Below, in pieces: positions 56,402 to 64,000 of a stretch of DNA of 64,000 nt (its first letter is position 1; each line of letters begins with the position of its first letter). The notes beneath the pieces were generated by a model, which ran no database searches, was not told the DNA's origin, and saw only the letters and a list, made by a program, of their open reading frames with translations. The DNA lies in assembly GCF_000981385.1 (NCBI RefSeq), contig NZ_LATZ01000016.1, positions 34,172-98,171 of the forward strand, read 5' to 3'. The position numbers and the translations under genes are program-made. The stretch comes from Bacillus sp. SA1-12. GTDB lineage: Bacteria > Bacillota > Bacilli > Bacillales > Bacillaceae.

Positions 56402-57067
56402 ACTATTAGAGGGGAATCTGCAATTTAAGAGCAAGGGTTGTCTTATAACCTAGAAGTTCCTCCTGCCCATTCTGCGGTTATAATCAGGAATCGAACGCGA
56501 AATGGGCTCCTTCACGTAAGGCTGTTACACAGAAGGAAAGTGATTTTTGGTAAACTTGAAATAAAATAATGGATGATGAATTAAAAAATAATAGAGGGAC
56601 GTTTGGATTAAAAGTCGAATATTTCTCTAAACAGAATCACAGTCTGTCAACTAAATGAAAACGATTTCTTGGTGTTGCACTAAGACAGATTTGATTGAGA
56701 AAAATGTTTGTAACATATAAGTCTAGCTTTTTTAATAATCTTTCTTGATCCGCATTAAGCCAATTTATCAATATTTGCTTGATAAACATTATCTTCAAAA
56801 GCATGGTGATCATGCGTATTACGGACAAAAATAGACCCATTATTATAACAACGTTTAAATTTTGCTTTAAATAATCTGACAGCACGAATTGTTACGTTTA
56901 CTAAAAGTAAAAATTCAAGAAATTCAATGAAGCGCTGATTTTTCTTTTGACTGTGATAGCCGGAAATTTTTTAATTGGCTCAGCTTGGTTTTTTCCAAGG
57001 TTTCAACTTTACTCTTTTACTTAAATCTCTTTATGAAATTATATAAATTAAACTGGAGGAGAAATAC
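56402..57067. other. Intergenic region with a possibly decayed minus-strand gene
   Basis: Between 56640 and 56930 on the minus strand two overlapping frames look protein-like: one reads QRFIEFLEFLLLVNVTIRA and KFKRCYNNGSIFVRNTHDHH, then stops after NIDKLA; the other continues as NADQERLLKKLDLYVTNIF and LSATPRNRFHLVD. No family recognised and no ribosome site. GGAGG at 57055 belongs to the kinase. Confidence 0.35.
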
Positions 57068-58666
57068 GTGAGTGTTGCTGTGAAAAATTCTATTGAAAAT
57101 GGCAAAACAGTACTTGGTGTCGAGCTTGGTTCTACCCGGATTAAAGCAGTTCTCATTGGAGAAGATCATATACCGATCGCATCTGGCAGCCATGATTGGG
57201 AAAATAGTTATGTGAACAATATCTGGACCTACAGTATAGAGGACATCTGGAAGGGGGTTCAAGACAGCTATCAAAAGATGGCAAACGATGTAAAACAGAA
57301 ATATGGAGTGACCTTAAAAACAGTAGGAGCAATCGGTTTTAGTGCAATGATGCATGGCTATATGGTGTTTGACGAAGAGGGAAAGCTTTTGGTTCCTTTT
57401 CGCACCTGGCGAAACAATATTACCAGTCATGCTTCAAAAATACTGACAGAACTTTTTAACTATCAAATTCCTCAAAGATGGAGTATTGCTCATCTTTATC
57501 AAGCTATCTTGAATCAGGAAGAACATATTGGCGATATTAGCTTCCTGACAACTTTGGCTGGTTATATCCATTGGAAACTGACAGGGAAGAAGGTTCTGGG
57601 GGTCGGCGAGGCATCCGGCGTATTTCCAATCGATTTAAATACTCAGAACTATAATCAAACAATGATCGATCAATTTAATGAATTGATTGCGGGTCATCAT
57701 CTGCCGAGAAAACTCGAGGATATTCTCCCAAAGGTATTGGTAGCGGGTGAAAACGCCGGTGTATTGACAGAAGAAGGTGCTAAGCTTCTTGATGTTACTG
57801 GAGAACTGAAGGCTGGTATTCCACTTTGTCCGCCTGAAGGAGATGCAGGAACCGGTATGGTGGCAACCAACAGCATAGCAAAGCGTACGGGAAATGTTTC
57901 AGCTGGGACCTCGGTGTTTGCAATGGTCGTACTAGAAAAGGAATTGTCCAACGTCTATTCCGAGATTGATATAGTTACAACACCTACTGGCAGCCTTGTT
58001 GCTATGGCTCATTCCAATAATTGTTCTTCCGATTTAAATGCATGGATTGGATTGTTTGAAGAATTTGCTAAAGCAATGGGTTTGGATGCAAGCTTAGATA
58101 AGTTATATGAAACTCTTTTTAAATTAGCTCTTCAAGGAGATGCTGATTGCGGCGGTTTACTCAGTTACGGATATTTTTCCGGCGAACACATTACACACTT
58201 TGAAGAAGGCCGTCCATTATTTGTTCGTTCATCAAATAGCCATTTCAACCTTTCTAATTTCATGCGTGTCCATTTATTCACAGCACTTGGCGCGTTGAAA
58301 ATTGGTATGGATCTTCTTCTCAAACAAGAAGGTGTCCAGCTAGATCAAATACTGGGTCATGGCGGTCTGTTTAAGACCAAAGATGTAGGTCAGAGCATCA
58401 TGGCAGCTGCTCTCAATGTTCCTGTTTCAGTAATGGAAACTGCAGGAGAAGGTGGAGCATGGGGGATTGCTCTCCTTGCATCTTTTATGATGAATAAAGA
58501 GACTGATGAAACGCTGGAAGGATTTTTAAGTCAGAAAGTATTTGCTGAAAAAGACGCTATGACCATGTTTCCTAACCCTAAAGATGTGAAAGGTTTTGAG
58601 CTATTTATGCAACGTTACATTAAGGGACTTGCAATTGAAAGAGCAGCAATAGACAATCTTCAATAA
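57068..58666 (+). CDS. FGGY-family sugar kinase, possibly L-ribulokinase
   Basis: 532-residue kinase phosphorylating a pentulose or related sugar with [18 protein letters not shown] is the first ATP-binding strand, [16 protein letters not shown] and VPFRTWRNN the substrate-side motifs, and [20 protein letters not shown] with [14 protein letters not shown] the C-terminal ATP-site. Size and pattern resemble the AraB-type proteins annotated as FGGY kinases or xylulokinases in Firmicutes and Bacteroidetes. GTG start follows GGAGGAG. Alone, without araA or araD. Could serve the arabinose taken up at the window start (inference). Confidence 0.85.
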   Translation: MSVAVKNSIENGKTVLGVELGSTRIKAVLIGEDHIPIASGSHDWENSYVNNIWTYSIEDIWKGVQDSYQKMANDVKQKYGVTLKTVGAIGFSAMMHGYMVFDEEGKLLVPFRTWRNNITSHASKILTELFNYQIPQRWSIAHLYQAILNQEEHIGDISFLTTLAGYIHWKLTGKKVLGVGEASGVFPIDLNTQNYNQTMIDQFNELIAGHHLPRKLEDILPKVLVAGENAGVLTEEGAKLLDVTGELKAGIPLCPPEGDAGTGMVATNSIAKRTGNVSAGTSVFAMVVLEKELSNVYSEIDIVTTPTGSLVAMAHSNNCSSDLNAWIGLFEEFAKAMGLDASLDKLYETLFKLALQGDADCGGLLSYGYFSGEHITHFEEGRPLFVRSSNSHFNLSNFMRVHLFTALGALKIGMDLLLKQEGVQLDQILGHGGLFKTKDVGQSIMAAALNVPVSVMETAGEGGAWGIALLASFMMNKETDETLEGFLSQKVFAEKDAMTMFPNPKDVKGFELFMQRYIKGLAIERAAIDNLQ

Positions 58667-58820
58667 ATAATCAAGTAATATAAAAAGAGTTGAAATGATC
58701 TCAGAAAGTCCAATAAAAGGGAAACTTTACAATAAGCGGGCGATCATATTGTAATAAAACAAAAGGAAGTCATCTTTCTCTCTAGGCAATGATTACATGA
58801 GAAGCATTCGTTGTAAAATG

Positions 58821-58838
58821 GCACCGAGTGCTTTTTTT
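58821..58838 (+). terminator. Short terminator behind the kinase gene
   Basis: GCAC-CGA-GTGC with T7, 155 bases downstream. The rest of 58667-59012 shows nothing else. Confidence 0.6.
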
Positions 58839-59012
58839 CTTTCCTTTTTTGCTGCCTATGATTCTAATTTGCTAACCACTATTCTCTTAGGCTTCCTTAC
58901 TAGCATGAAAAATTAGTAGAGGGCAGTAACGTTAAATCCAATTAACAGCTAGTGGAATGGAACAAGGATCAGGGCCACAACCTAACTTATGCTGAAAACT
59001 GATCATACGTTC

Positions 59013-59891
59013 TCAACCCTTTCCTTTTATGTTCCTTGTATGCTTTTTCCGATAGTTGAGTGGTGAAAAGCCATACATTTTTTTAAAAGCGCTCGAAAAA
59101 TAGGGACCATAACTAAAGCCACACTGTTCTGCGATTGATTGAATAGAATGATCTGTTTTTAACAAGAATATTCGTGCTTGCTCTAAACGATAGGTATTTA
59201 AATACTCTAATGCAGTTACATTATGGAATCTTTTCATGTACTTAGCAATAGTATTTTCGTGAATATTAAAATGTTTTGCTAACATCGTGTTCGTAATTGG
59301 TTTATGGTAATTTTCTCTAATAAATTGAGCGACTTTTTCTGAAATAACATAACCACTATCCTTTGCATTTTCCTGGTACTCCAATAAATTTAGGAGAGAA
59401 AAAAAACTGATTTGTATGTCCCAAAATGATAGTTCTTTATTTTCATTTGTAGTAGCTAATAACAGCTGATCTATTTTGTTGTAAATCTCCTCATAATCTA
59501 ATAATTTACACTTTTTTTGCAAGTGAAGTGTGTAACGGTGATTGTGAAAGTGTAAAGATGGGATCGGAATGTTTGATATTAATTTCCTTGGTTCATCTCC
59601 TTCTGAATAGAAACTATTTGAATAGAAATGTATCCAATAAAATTCAGTTTCTTCATCTGTTGGTCGTGTAGAAAAATGGTGCTTTAAAGGCAGTAATACC
59701 AGCATCTCGTTTTTATTTACAATAAAATCTTTCCCATCCTCTGTTAAGTAAAGCTTTCCTTTTTTTACAAAAATAAGATCGAAATACTCCAATTCACTCC
59801 TATTCGGATGCGATTCTCCTATTTCATATTTTGTTCTATTCCCTTCAATAAAGATTGGGAAAGGTGGCACAGCAATTGAAACGATCTCCAT
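59013..59891 (-). CDS. AraC-family regulator with cupin sensor domain
   Basis: 292 residues. N-terminal AraC-type cupin (LEYFDLIFVKKGKLYLTEDG) and C-terminal double helix-turn-helix (190-285: ITNTMLAKHFNIHENTIAKY ... GYFSSAFKKMYGFSPLNYRK-like end). It is divergent from the enzyme-symporter pair at 60140 and should activate it when bound to a sugar. Start ATG is preceded by AGAGGGA. The 250-base gap has a cre-like palindrome. Confidence 0.9.
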   Translation of the reverse strand: MEIVSIAVPPFPIFIEGNRTKYEIGESHPNRSELEYFDLIFVKKGKLYLTEDGKDFIVNKNEMLVLLPLKHHFSTRPTDEETEFYWIHFYSNSFYSEGDEPRKLISNIPIPSLHFHNHRYTLHLQKKCKLLDYEEIYNKIDQLLLATTNENKELSFWDIQISFFSLLNLLEYQENAKDSGYVISEKVAQFIRENYHKPITNTMLAKHFNIHENTIAKYMKRFHNVTALEYLNTYRLEQARIFLLKTDHSIQSIAEQCGFSYGPYFSSAFKKMYGFSPLNYRKKHTRNIKGKG

Positions 59892-60043
59892 ACGTATTCC
59901 CTCTAACTTTCATCTTAAAATGTCCATTCTAACTGCTTCTCCCGCATTTATGGAAATTTTAACCGTGTGAAATATCTTAAAAATTGACTAAAATCCTTTA
60001 TTTTCATTCGTTGAATAGTTTGATATATTTTAGCAGAACTAAT

Positions 60044-60057
60044 TGTTAACGTTTACT
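60044..60057. promoter_or_regulatory. Cre-like site ahead of the enzyme gene
   Basis: TGTTAACGTTTACT fits the CcpA consensus TGNAANCGNTNNCA apart from two positions. It lies about 90 bases before the start codon; catabolite control is plausible. It could equally be the AraC site. Confidence 0.45.
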
Positions 60058-60139
60058 TCATTATACCCTTTAGGTGCTAATCAATGCACATTTTAATTAA
60101 CCGTGTTCTTTTAGTAAACAATTGAAAAGAGGTAATTTT

Positions 60140-62539
60140 ATGGAGAATAAACAATTTAGATTTGAAATTTCACCGAGTGGAAATTTGACAAATCTGATAT
60201 TAAAAGAAGATACTCATCAAATGAATTGGGTCATGGATTCAACCTATCTAATCGATAGTGGATATGAAGAAAACGATAAATTGTTTGGAAATTTTTCTCT
60301 AAAAATAGATGGGAAAATAGTAAATAGTGAAGATATGTTACCGACCATCTCACAAGATGATGGGACTGCTACAGTCACTTTTGCTTTTGAACAAATAAAA
60401 GTCATCATGAAGTATGATCTAACACAATCTGAGGATCGATTCGTATGGAATATTAAACTCATAAATTGTACAGCAAACGAAGTAAAGGTTACAGATTTTG
60501 CGATATGGTCATCTTTTTCTTATGTAATGTACCGTATCAATGATCTTAATTTACAAACCAATCATTCAACTGCTGTTTTTCCATCAATCTCAGATCACTA
60601 TTCTAAATTGGCGTGTGTCCGGAGAAGTAATGAGGCACCCCATTTAGGATTGTATCAAACAAAGGGACAAACGTTATCAGTAGGAACTTATTGTTCGTAT
60701 AATAATCTATTTTTCGAAAGCGTTTCCCCTTCTTTAGATGGACTGTTATTTCATCAATTAATTTTAGCTGGAGGGTATCCAGAGAAGTTTGAAAATGCCG
60801 ACTGGTTATATGAAAAAAAGGGGTTAATACTTCCTGGTTTAACAGTTAAAGAATGGGAATACTCATTTGAACCATTTACTAATCAAAATGATTTTTATCA
60901 AATTGCCAATAAAAATTACGGCCATCCTATTTTTCATTTCGAACCACTTGCAATCGAAGACCAGCCTTATGATTTCACTTTCGAACTACCTAAAGATCGG
61001 CAATTGACCGGTGCCTATATCGAATATTTGGACGCAGCTGGTGATAGAAAAAGGGAAAATATCTTTGCAAAAATTAATAGGAATGAAAATAAATATTATG
61101 CAAACCTAATATTCACAACACCTGGGGAACATAAGATCATAATTGAATTAGGTGGACAATTTTATGACAGCGTTATCCTAAATGTAATGGAACCAATCAA
61201 AAATATAATTGTAAATCGTTCCCATTATATTAGTGAAGTTTTGTTTAATGGAGAAAACAGTGAAATTCCATATAGTTACTCTCCTATTTCTAATCAGGGT
61301 GAGTCGTTAGGAAAATTAAGCTTAGTGTTAAAAAGTAATCTCTTAGGTCAAGCGAGAGTCGAAGAAGTTCAAAAAGTAGAGGCAAGCTGCGTTCACTATA
61401 TTCGTCAAAAGTGGTTCCAAAATGGAGATTTTACAAAACCAACTTATTTATATGGTGATTTTTACCGCTGTATGGATTTTGAATATATAGCTCATGTATT
61501 TTACCTTCTTTCGCAGTTTGATGAGGATATTTTACAACTCCATCATCCGGATACTTACTTATCTTGGGCTGCTGAAGTATTTTCCTTACGGGTTAATCCT
61601 GATTTACATGATAACCCTCGAGGAAAAGAAGAAGCGGAGATGTTAGGTGTATTCTTCTTATATATTGATGAATTAATGGAAGAGCTTAAAATTCGCGGAC
61701 TAACAGAAAAATATGAGGAAATCAGTTCTTTATGGTTAAAGATAGCGAACAAAGTTTCTAATGATAGCCAAACTTATAAAGCTGCTGTAACAGAGCATTT
61801 CTATGATAATGCTGGATTTGGCCCTGCAACAGGAGCTTTAGCAAGCACGCATCATGTCGATGCAGCCAAAATATATGGGGAGCTGGTACTTGCGAATATT
61901 GGCTTTTCCAACGATTTCCGTGCTCAAAGCCCTGATCGCTGGTGGGAAGCATTATCTTATATGATTCATTCCCTGTGGGGAGGAGTAACAGCTGCGGCAT
62001 GCCTGAAAGCTTATGAAGAAATACGTGATAGCAGATATTTAAAAGCTGCCTATCGTGCAACTATTGGCATTCTTTACTGCTATGATACAAATGCAAAAGC
62101 TACTGATACGAAACTAGCAACTGGGGAAGCGGCTTCAACCTATAGTATAGCTGGTCCTCATATCAATCGACCTGACTTATCCCGAAACAGATTTGGCCAG
62201 TCGACTTTCTTTAAAGACGGAGGCATCTTTACTCGTTTATTCACGAAAGAAGAAGAAACGGCCGATTGGGATATGGGAGAAGAGCTAGTTGCCTATTTAG
62301 ATGGATTTGGGAAGAAAACATTCCTATACGAAGAATCAGGAAAAGTTTGCATTGTCAATGGCTCGATTGAAGAGACAGACGAAGGACTTTTAATTACTAG
62401 TTATGCGCCATATCCGACTGAATATCATTTTTATGACAAAAATTTACATTTTCTTTCTAAAAATGGAGAGTCTATACCACAGGTATTATTAGTAGATGGG
62501 GAATTTAAAATAAAAAAAGAATTACTTACTAGGGAGTGA
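60140..62539 (+). CDS. Putative glycan-active enzyme (DUF5695-like, alpha/alpha barrel)
   Basis: 799-residue cytoplasmic protein without signal peptide. N-terminal 270 residues form a beta-sandwich (RFEISPSGNLTNLILKEDTH; FVWNIKLINCTANEVKVTDF), then a second beta domain (about 270-400) and a helical C-terminal half (410-720) with FYRCMDFEYIAHVFYLLSQF, AEMLGVFFLYIDELMEELKI and DRWWEALSYMIHSLWGGVTA, as in six-hairpin glycosidases. Such DUF5695-type proteins are thought to act on plant or host glycans, but I cannot name the substrate or catalytic residues. ATG 60140 has AGAGGT six bases upstream. The next gene is a GPH symporter. Confidence 0.65.
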   Translation: MENKQFRFEISPSGNLTNLILKEDTHQMNWVMDSTYLIDSGYEENDKLFGNFSLKIDGKIVNSEDMLPTISQDDGTATVTFAFEQIKVIMKYDLTQSEDRFVWNIKLINCTANEVKVTDFAIWSSFSYVMYRINDLNLQTNHSTAVFPSISDHYSKLACVRRSNEAPHLGLYQTKGQTLSVGTYCSYNNLFFESVSPSLDGLLFHQLILAGGYPEKFENADWLYEKKGLILPGLTVKEWEYSFEPFTNQNDFYQIANKNYGHPIFHFEPLAIEDQPYDFTFELPKDRQLTGAYIEYLDAAGDRKRENIFAKINRNENKYYANLIFTTPGEHKIIIELGGQFYDSVILNVMEPIKNIIVNRSHYISEVLFNGENSEIPYSYSPISNQGESLGKLSLVLKSNLLGQARVEEVQKVEASCVHYIRQKWFQNGDFTKPTYLYGDFYRCMDFEYIAHVFYLLSQFDEDILQLHHPDTYLSWAAEVFSLRVNPDLHDNPRGKEEAEMLGVFFLYIDELMEELKIRGLTEKYEEISSLWLKIANKVSNDSQTYKAAVTEHFYDNAGFGPATGALASTHHVDAAKIYGELVLANIGFSNDFRAQSPDRWWEALSYMIHSLWGGVTAAACLKAYEEIRDSRYLKAAYRATIGILYCYDTNAKATDTKLATGEAASTYSIAGPHINRPDLSRNRFGQSTFFKDGGIFTRLFTKEEETADWDMGEELVAYLDGFGKKTFLYEESGKVCIVNGSIEETDEGLLITSYAPYPTEYHFYDKNLHFLSKNGESIPQVLLVDGEFKIKKELLTRE

Positions 62540-62544
62540 GAACG

Positions 62545-63915
62545 ATGATGGAGGAAAAAGTAATAAAAAAATTGAAATACGATGTAAAAGAAGAAGATAA
62601 CTCCAAATTGCCTTTTAAACGAGTATTAGCTTATGCTAGTACGGATACAGCTGGTAATTTACTATATTGTACACTTACTAGTTTCATTATGTATTTTTAT
62701 ACGGATGTGTTTGGAATTTCGATCGCTTCAGCAGGATTAATCCTGCTGATTGCCCGGATTTTTGACGCGTTGGATGCACCTATTTGGGGGTTAGTCATAG
62801 ACCACACTCGGACCAAATGGGGAAAAAACCGTCCGTATTGGCTTTGGTTATCGATTCCTTTTGGACTAATGGTCTTTTTAACATTCCTAGCTCCAGATTT
62901 ATCTCCAAGTGCCAAAGTAGCGTATGCTTTAATCACTTACATTGTTACAGGGATGGTTTACACAGGTGTTGCAACACCTATTACTGCTATTTTGCCAAAC
63001 TTAACTACGAATTCTACTGAACGTGTTCGTTTAAATTCTTGGAGAAGTAACGGCGGGATGATTGGTTATTTAATAACTGCTTCATTCACTTTGCCTCTAG
63101 TCTCGTTTTTTGGAAACGGTAACGATAAATTAGGGTTTCAAGTTACCGTAGGTATCTATGCGGTGATTGCCATTGCTTTACTGCTCTTTGCTTTTTCTGG
63201 AACGAAAGAAATCAATACGAAAAGTATAAAATCAATCCCTATCAAGCAAAGCTTTGGAGCAGTGAAGGGAAATTGGCCATGGATCACTCTGGTTATTGCT
63301 TTTATTCTCTATTGGTTAGGCAATACTTCAAGAACTTCAACTTTGATCTATTATGCCGAATATAATCTTGATAATAAAAACTTAGCATCCATCTTAAATG
63401 GACTTGTTGTTTTCCAAATGATATCTATAACAATCCTTCCATTTATCGTTAAAAGATTTTTGAAAACGCATACCCAAATTATAGGATTCGCAATTGCAGC
63501 GATTGGTCAAGTGATCATTGCTTTTGCTGGAGCTAATGCTTCGATGATTATCTTTGGATGGATAGTTGCATCACTAGGAACAGGTATTGCTGTTACATTA
63601 CCATTTGCTATGTTATCAGATACAGTTGATTATGGAGAATGGAAAACAGGTATTCGTGCAAGCGGATTCTTAACTGCCATTGGCAGCTCGTTCTGTATCA
63701 AAATAGGATCTGGATTGGGTAGTTTTTTTCCTTCTATTATTATGGAAAAGGCAGGATACGTAGCAAATGCAACTCAATCTGCTGCATCATTAGCCGCGAT
63801 TAAGTTTTGTTTCACCTGGCTGCCGGCCATCTTCTTTATTGTAGGTGCAATTGTTATGCTGAACTACACCAAGTACGAAAAGAAAGAAGAATATGTGCGC
63901 AATCAGTTGTTATAG
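62545..63915 (+). CDS. GPH-family sugar:cation symporter (MFS)
   Basis: 456-residue membrane protein with twelve predicted helices. LAYASTDTAGNLLYCTLTSF and FYTDVFGISIASAGLILLIA are the first two helices, and the DALDAPIWGLVIDHTRTKWG loop is the GPH signature; DTVDYGEWKTGIR is the matching motif in the second half. It imports a glycoside, pentoside or hexuronide with H+ or Na+, presumably the substrate of the enzyme before it. ATG 62545 is chosen over GTG 62536, which would overlap the upstream stop; AGGGAG is suitably spaced. Confidence 0.92.
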   Translation: MMEEKVIKKLKYDVKEEDNSKLPFKRVLAYASTDTAGNLLYCTLTSFIMYFYTDVFGISIASAGLILLIARIFDALDAPIWGLVIDHTRTKWGKNRPYWLWLSIPFGLMVFLTFLAPDLSPSAKVAYALITYIVTGMVYTGVATPITAILPNLTTNSTERVRLNSWRSNGGMIGYLITASFTLPLVSFFGNGNDKLGFQVTVGIYAVIAIALLLFAFSGTKEINTKSIKSIPIKQSFGAVKGNWPWITLVIAFILYWLGNTSRTSTLIYYAEYNLDNKNLASILNGLVVFQMISITILPFIVKRFLKTHTQIIGFAIAAIGQVIIAFAGANASMIIFGWIVASLGTGIAVTLPFAMLSDTVDYGEWKTGIRASGFLTAIGSSFCIKIGSGLGSFFPSIIMEKAGYVANATQSAASLAAIKFCFTWLPAIFFIVGAIVMLNYTKYEKKEEYVRNQLL

Positions 63916-63938
63916 GTGACGGTTCTATGTTGTTTTAA

Positions 63939-63967
63939 GAACAGGGGATTATTCCCCTGTTCTTTTT
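63939..63967 (+). terminator. Terminator of the enzyme-symporter operon
   Basis: GAACAGGGGA / TCCCCTGTTC perfect 10-bp stem, TTAT loop and T5. The intron-like sequence begins three bases after the T-run. Confidence 0.92.
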
Positions 63968-63969
63968 AA

Positions 63970-64000
63970 GTGCGCCCAGCATGGGTGTAATCTATAGGGT
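63970..64000 (+). mobile_element. 5' end of a group II intron (continues outside window)
   Basis: GTGCGCCCAGCATGGGTGTA, then ATCTATAGGGT, is the typical 5' start of bacterial group II introns (GTGYG rule). Only 31 bases are in view, so the class and the presence of a reverse transcriptase cannot be seen. Insertion directly after a terminator hairpin is the known habit of class C introns. Confidence 0.75.

Noticed and set aside
56651..56664. TGAAAACGATTTCT, partial cre match
   Set aside because: About 400 bases from the nearest downstream gene and inside possible pseudogene sequence.
1..64000. CRISPR arrays, tRNA or rRNA genes
   Set aside because: No regularly spaced direct repeats and no cloverleaf or rRNA-like sequence was seen on either strand.

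Overview
The window is low-GC DNA from an endospore-forming Bacillaceae bacterium. The evidence is Bacillus-type Shine-Dalgarno sites (AAGGAGG), many rho-independent terminators, S-box and T-box leaders, a GerAB-type germination permease, the remains of an alpha/beta-type small acid-soluble spore protein gene, a SigH-like sigma factor and close relatives of B. subtilis YwbE, YabR, GarD and YrkE/F/H/I/J. It is accessory, catabolism-rich chromosome, not a core region, and it carries an unusual number of broken genes.

Layout. 1-7.4 kb: the end of a YjfF-type pentose/furanose ABC permease and a 2128-residue secreted enzyme with two GH43 modules, together an arabinan or arabinoxylan use operon. 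7.5-10.1 kb (minus strand): an ECF sigma factor coupled to a repeat protein, then two small unknown genes, one broken. 10.6-17.0 kb: a CUT1 oligosaccharide importer without its own ATPase, with a membrane-bound AraC-type regulator and debris of a lipoprotein and of a probable ADP-ribosyltransferase between them. 17.7-25.9 kb: single genes (SGNH hydrolase, IDEAL-domain protein, Gfo/Idh/MocA oxidoreductase, DinB, YwbE, SigH-like factor, YabR) among pseudogenes and copies of a small hairpin repeat, ending with a SAM-I riboswitch in front of an MsrA-like protein that lacks the catalytic cysteine. 26.2-31.1 kb: a PrpR-type sigma-54 activator divergent from garD, which has a clear -24/-12 promoter, then a broken LarA-like gene. 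31.6-38.1 kb: an IclR regulator and a sugar-acid operon (aldehyde dehydrogenase, DapA-family enzyme, a TIM-barrel-like protein of unknown function, YjhG/YagF-type dehydratase). 38.3-40.4 kb: a methyltransferase and a GH29 enzyme. 40.7-46.1 kb: a CstR-controlled sulfane-sulfur cluster with five near-identical operators. 46.4-49.8 kb: a GerAB-like permease and a T-box-controlled second methionyl-tRNA synthetase whose frame is broken. 50.1-53.7 kb: a LysR regulator divergent from two tandem cytosine-deaminase-like amidohydrolases. 54-56.4 kb: membrane proteins (DUF2243 and CtaG-like). 57-64 kb: an FGGY sugar kinase, then an AraC regulator divergent from a large putative glycan-active enzyme and a GPH symporter. 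The window ends in what reads as the 5' end of a group II intron lying directly behind a terminator.

How the genes work together. The main theme is plant cell-wall sugars and sugar acids: extracellular arabinan cleavage, pentose uptake, an FGGY kinase, galactarate dehydration (GarD) and a dehydratase/aldehyde dehydrogenase set that could run a Weimberg-type route from pentonates, and possibly from galactarate, to 2-oxoglutarate. The second theme is persulfide detoxification (CstR, DsrE, TusA, rhodaneses, persulfide dioxygenase, TauE exporter). Several frames break at A-runs, so some lesions may be assembly errors, but multi-lesion cases (SASP, LarA-like, the 98-residue DsrE remnant, methyltransferase) look like true decay. 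All functional calls rest on motif recognition by eye; no database search was run.
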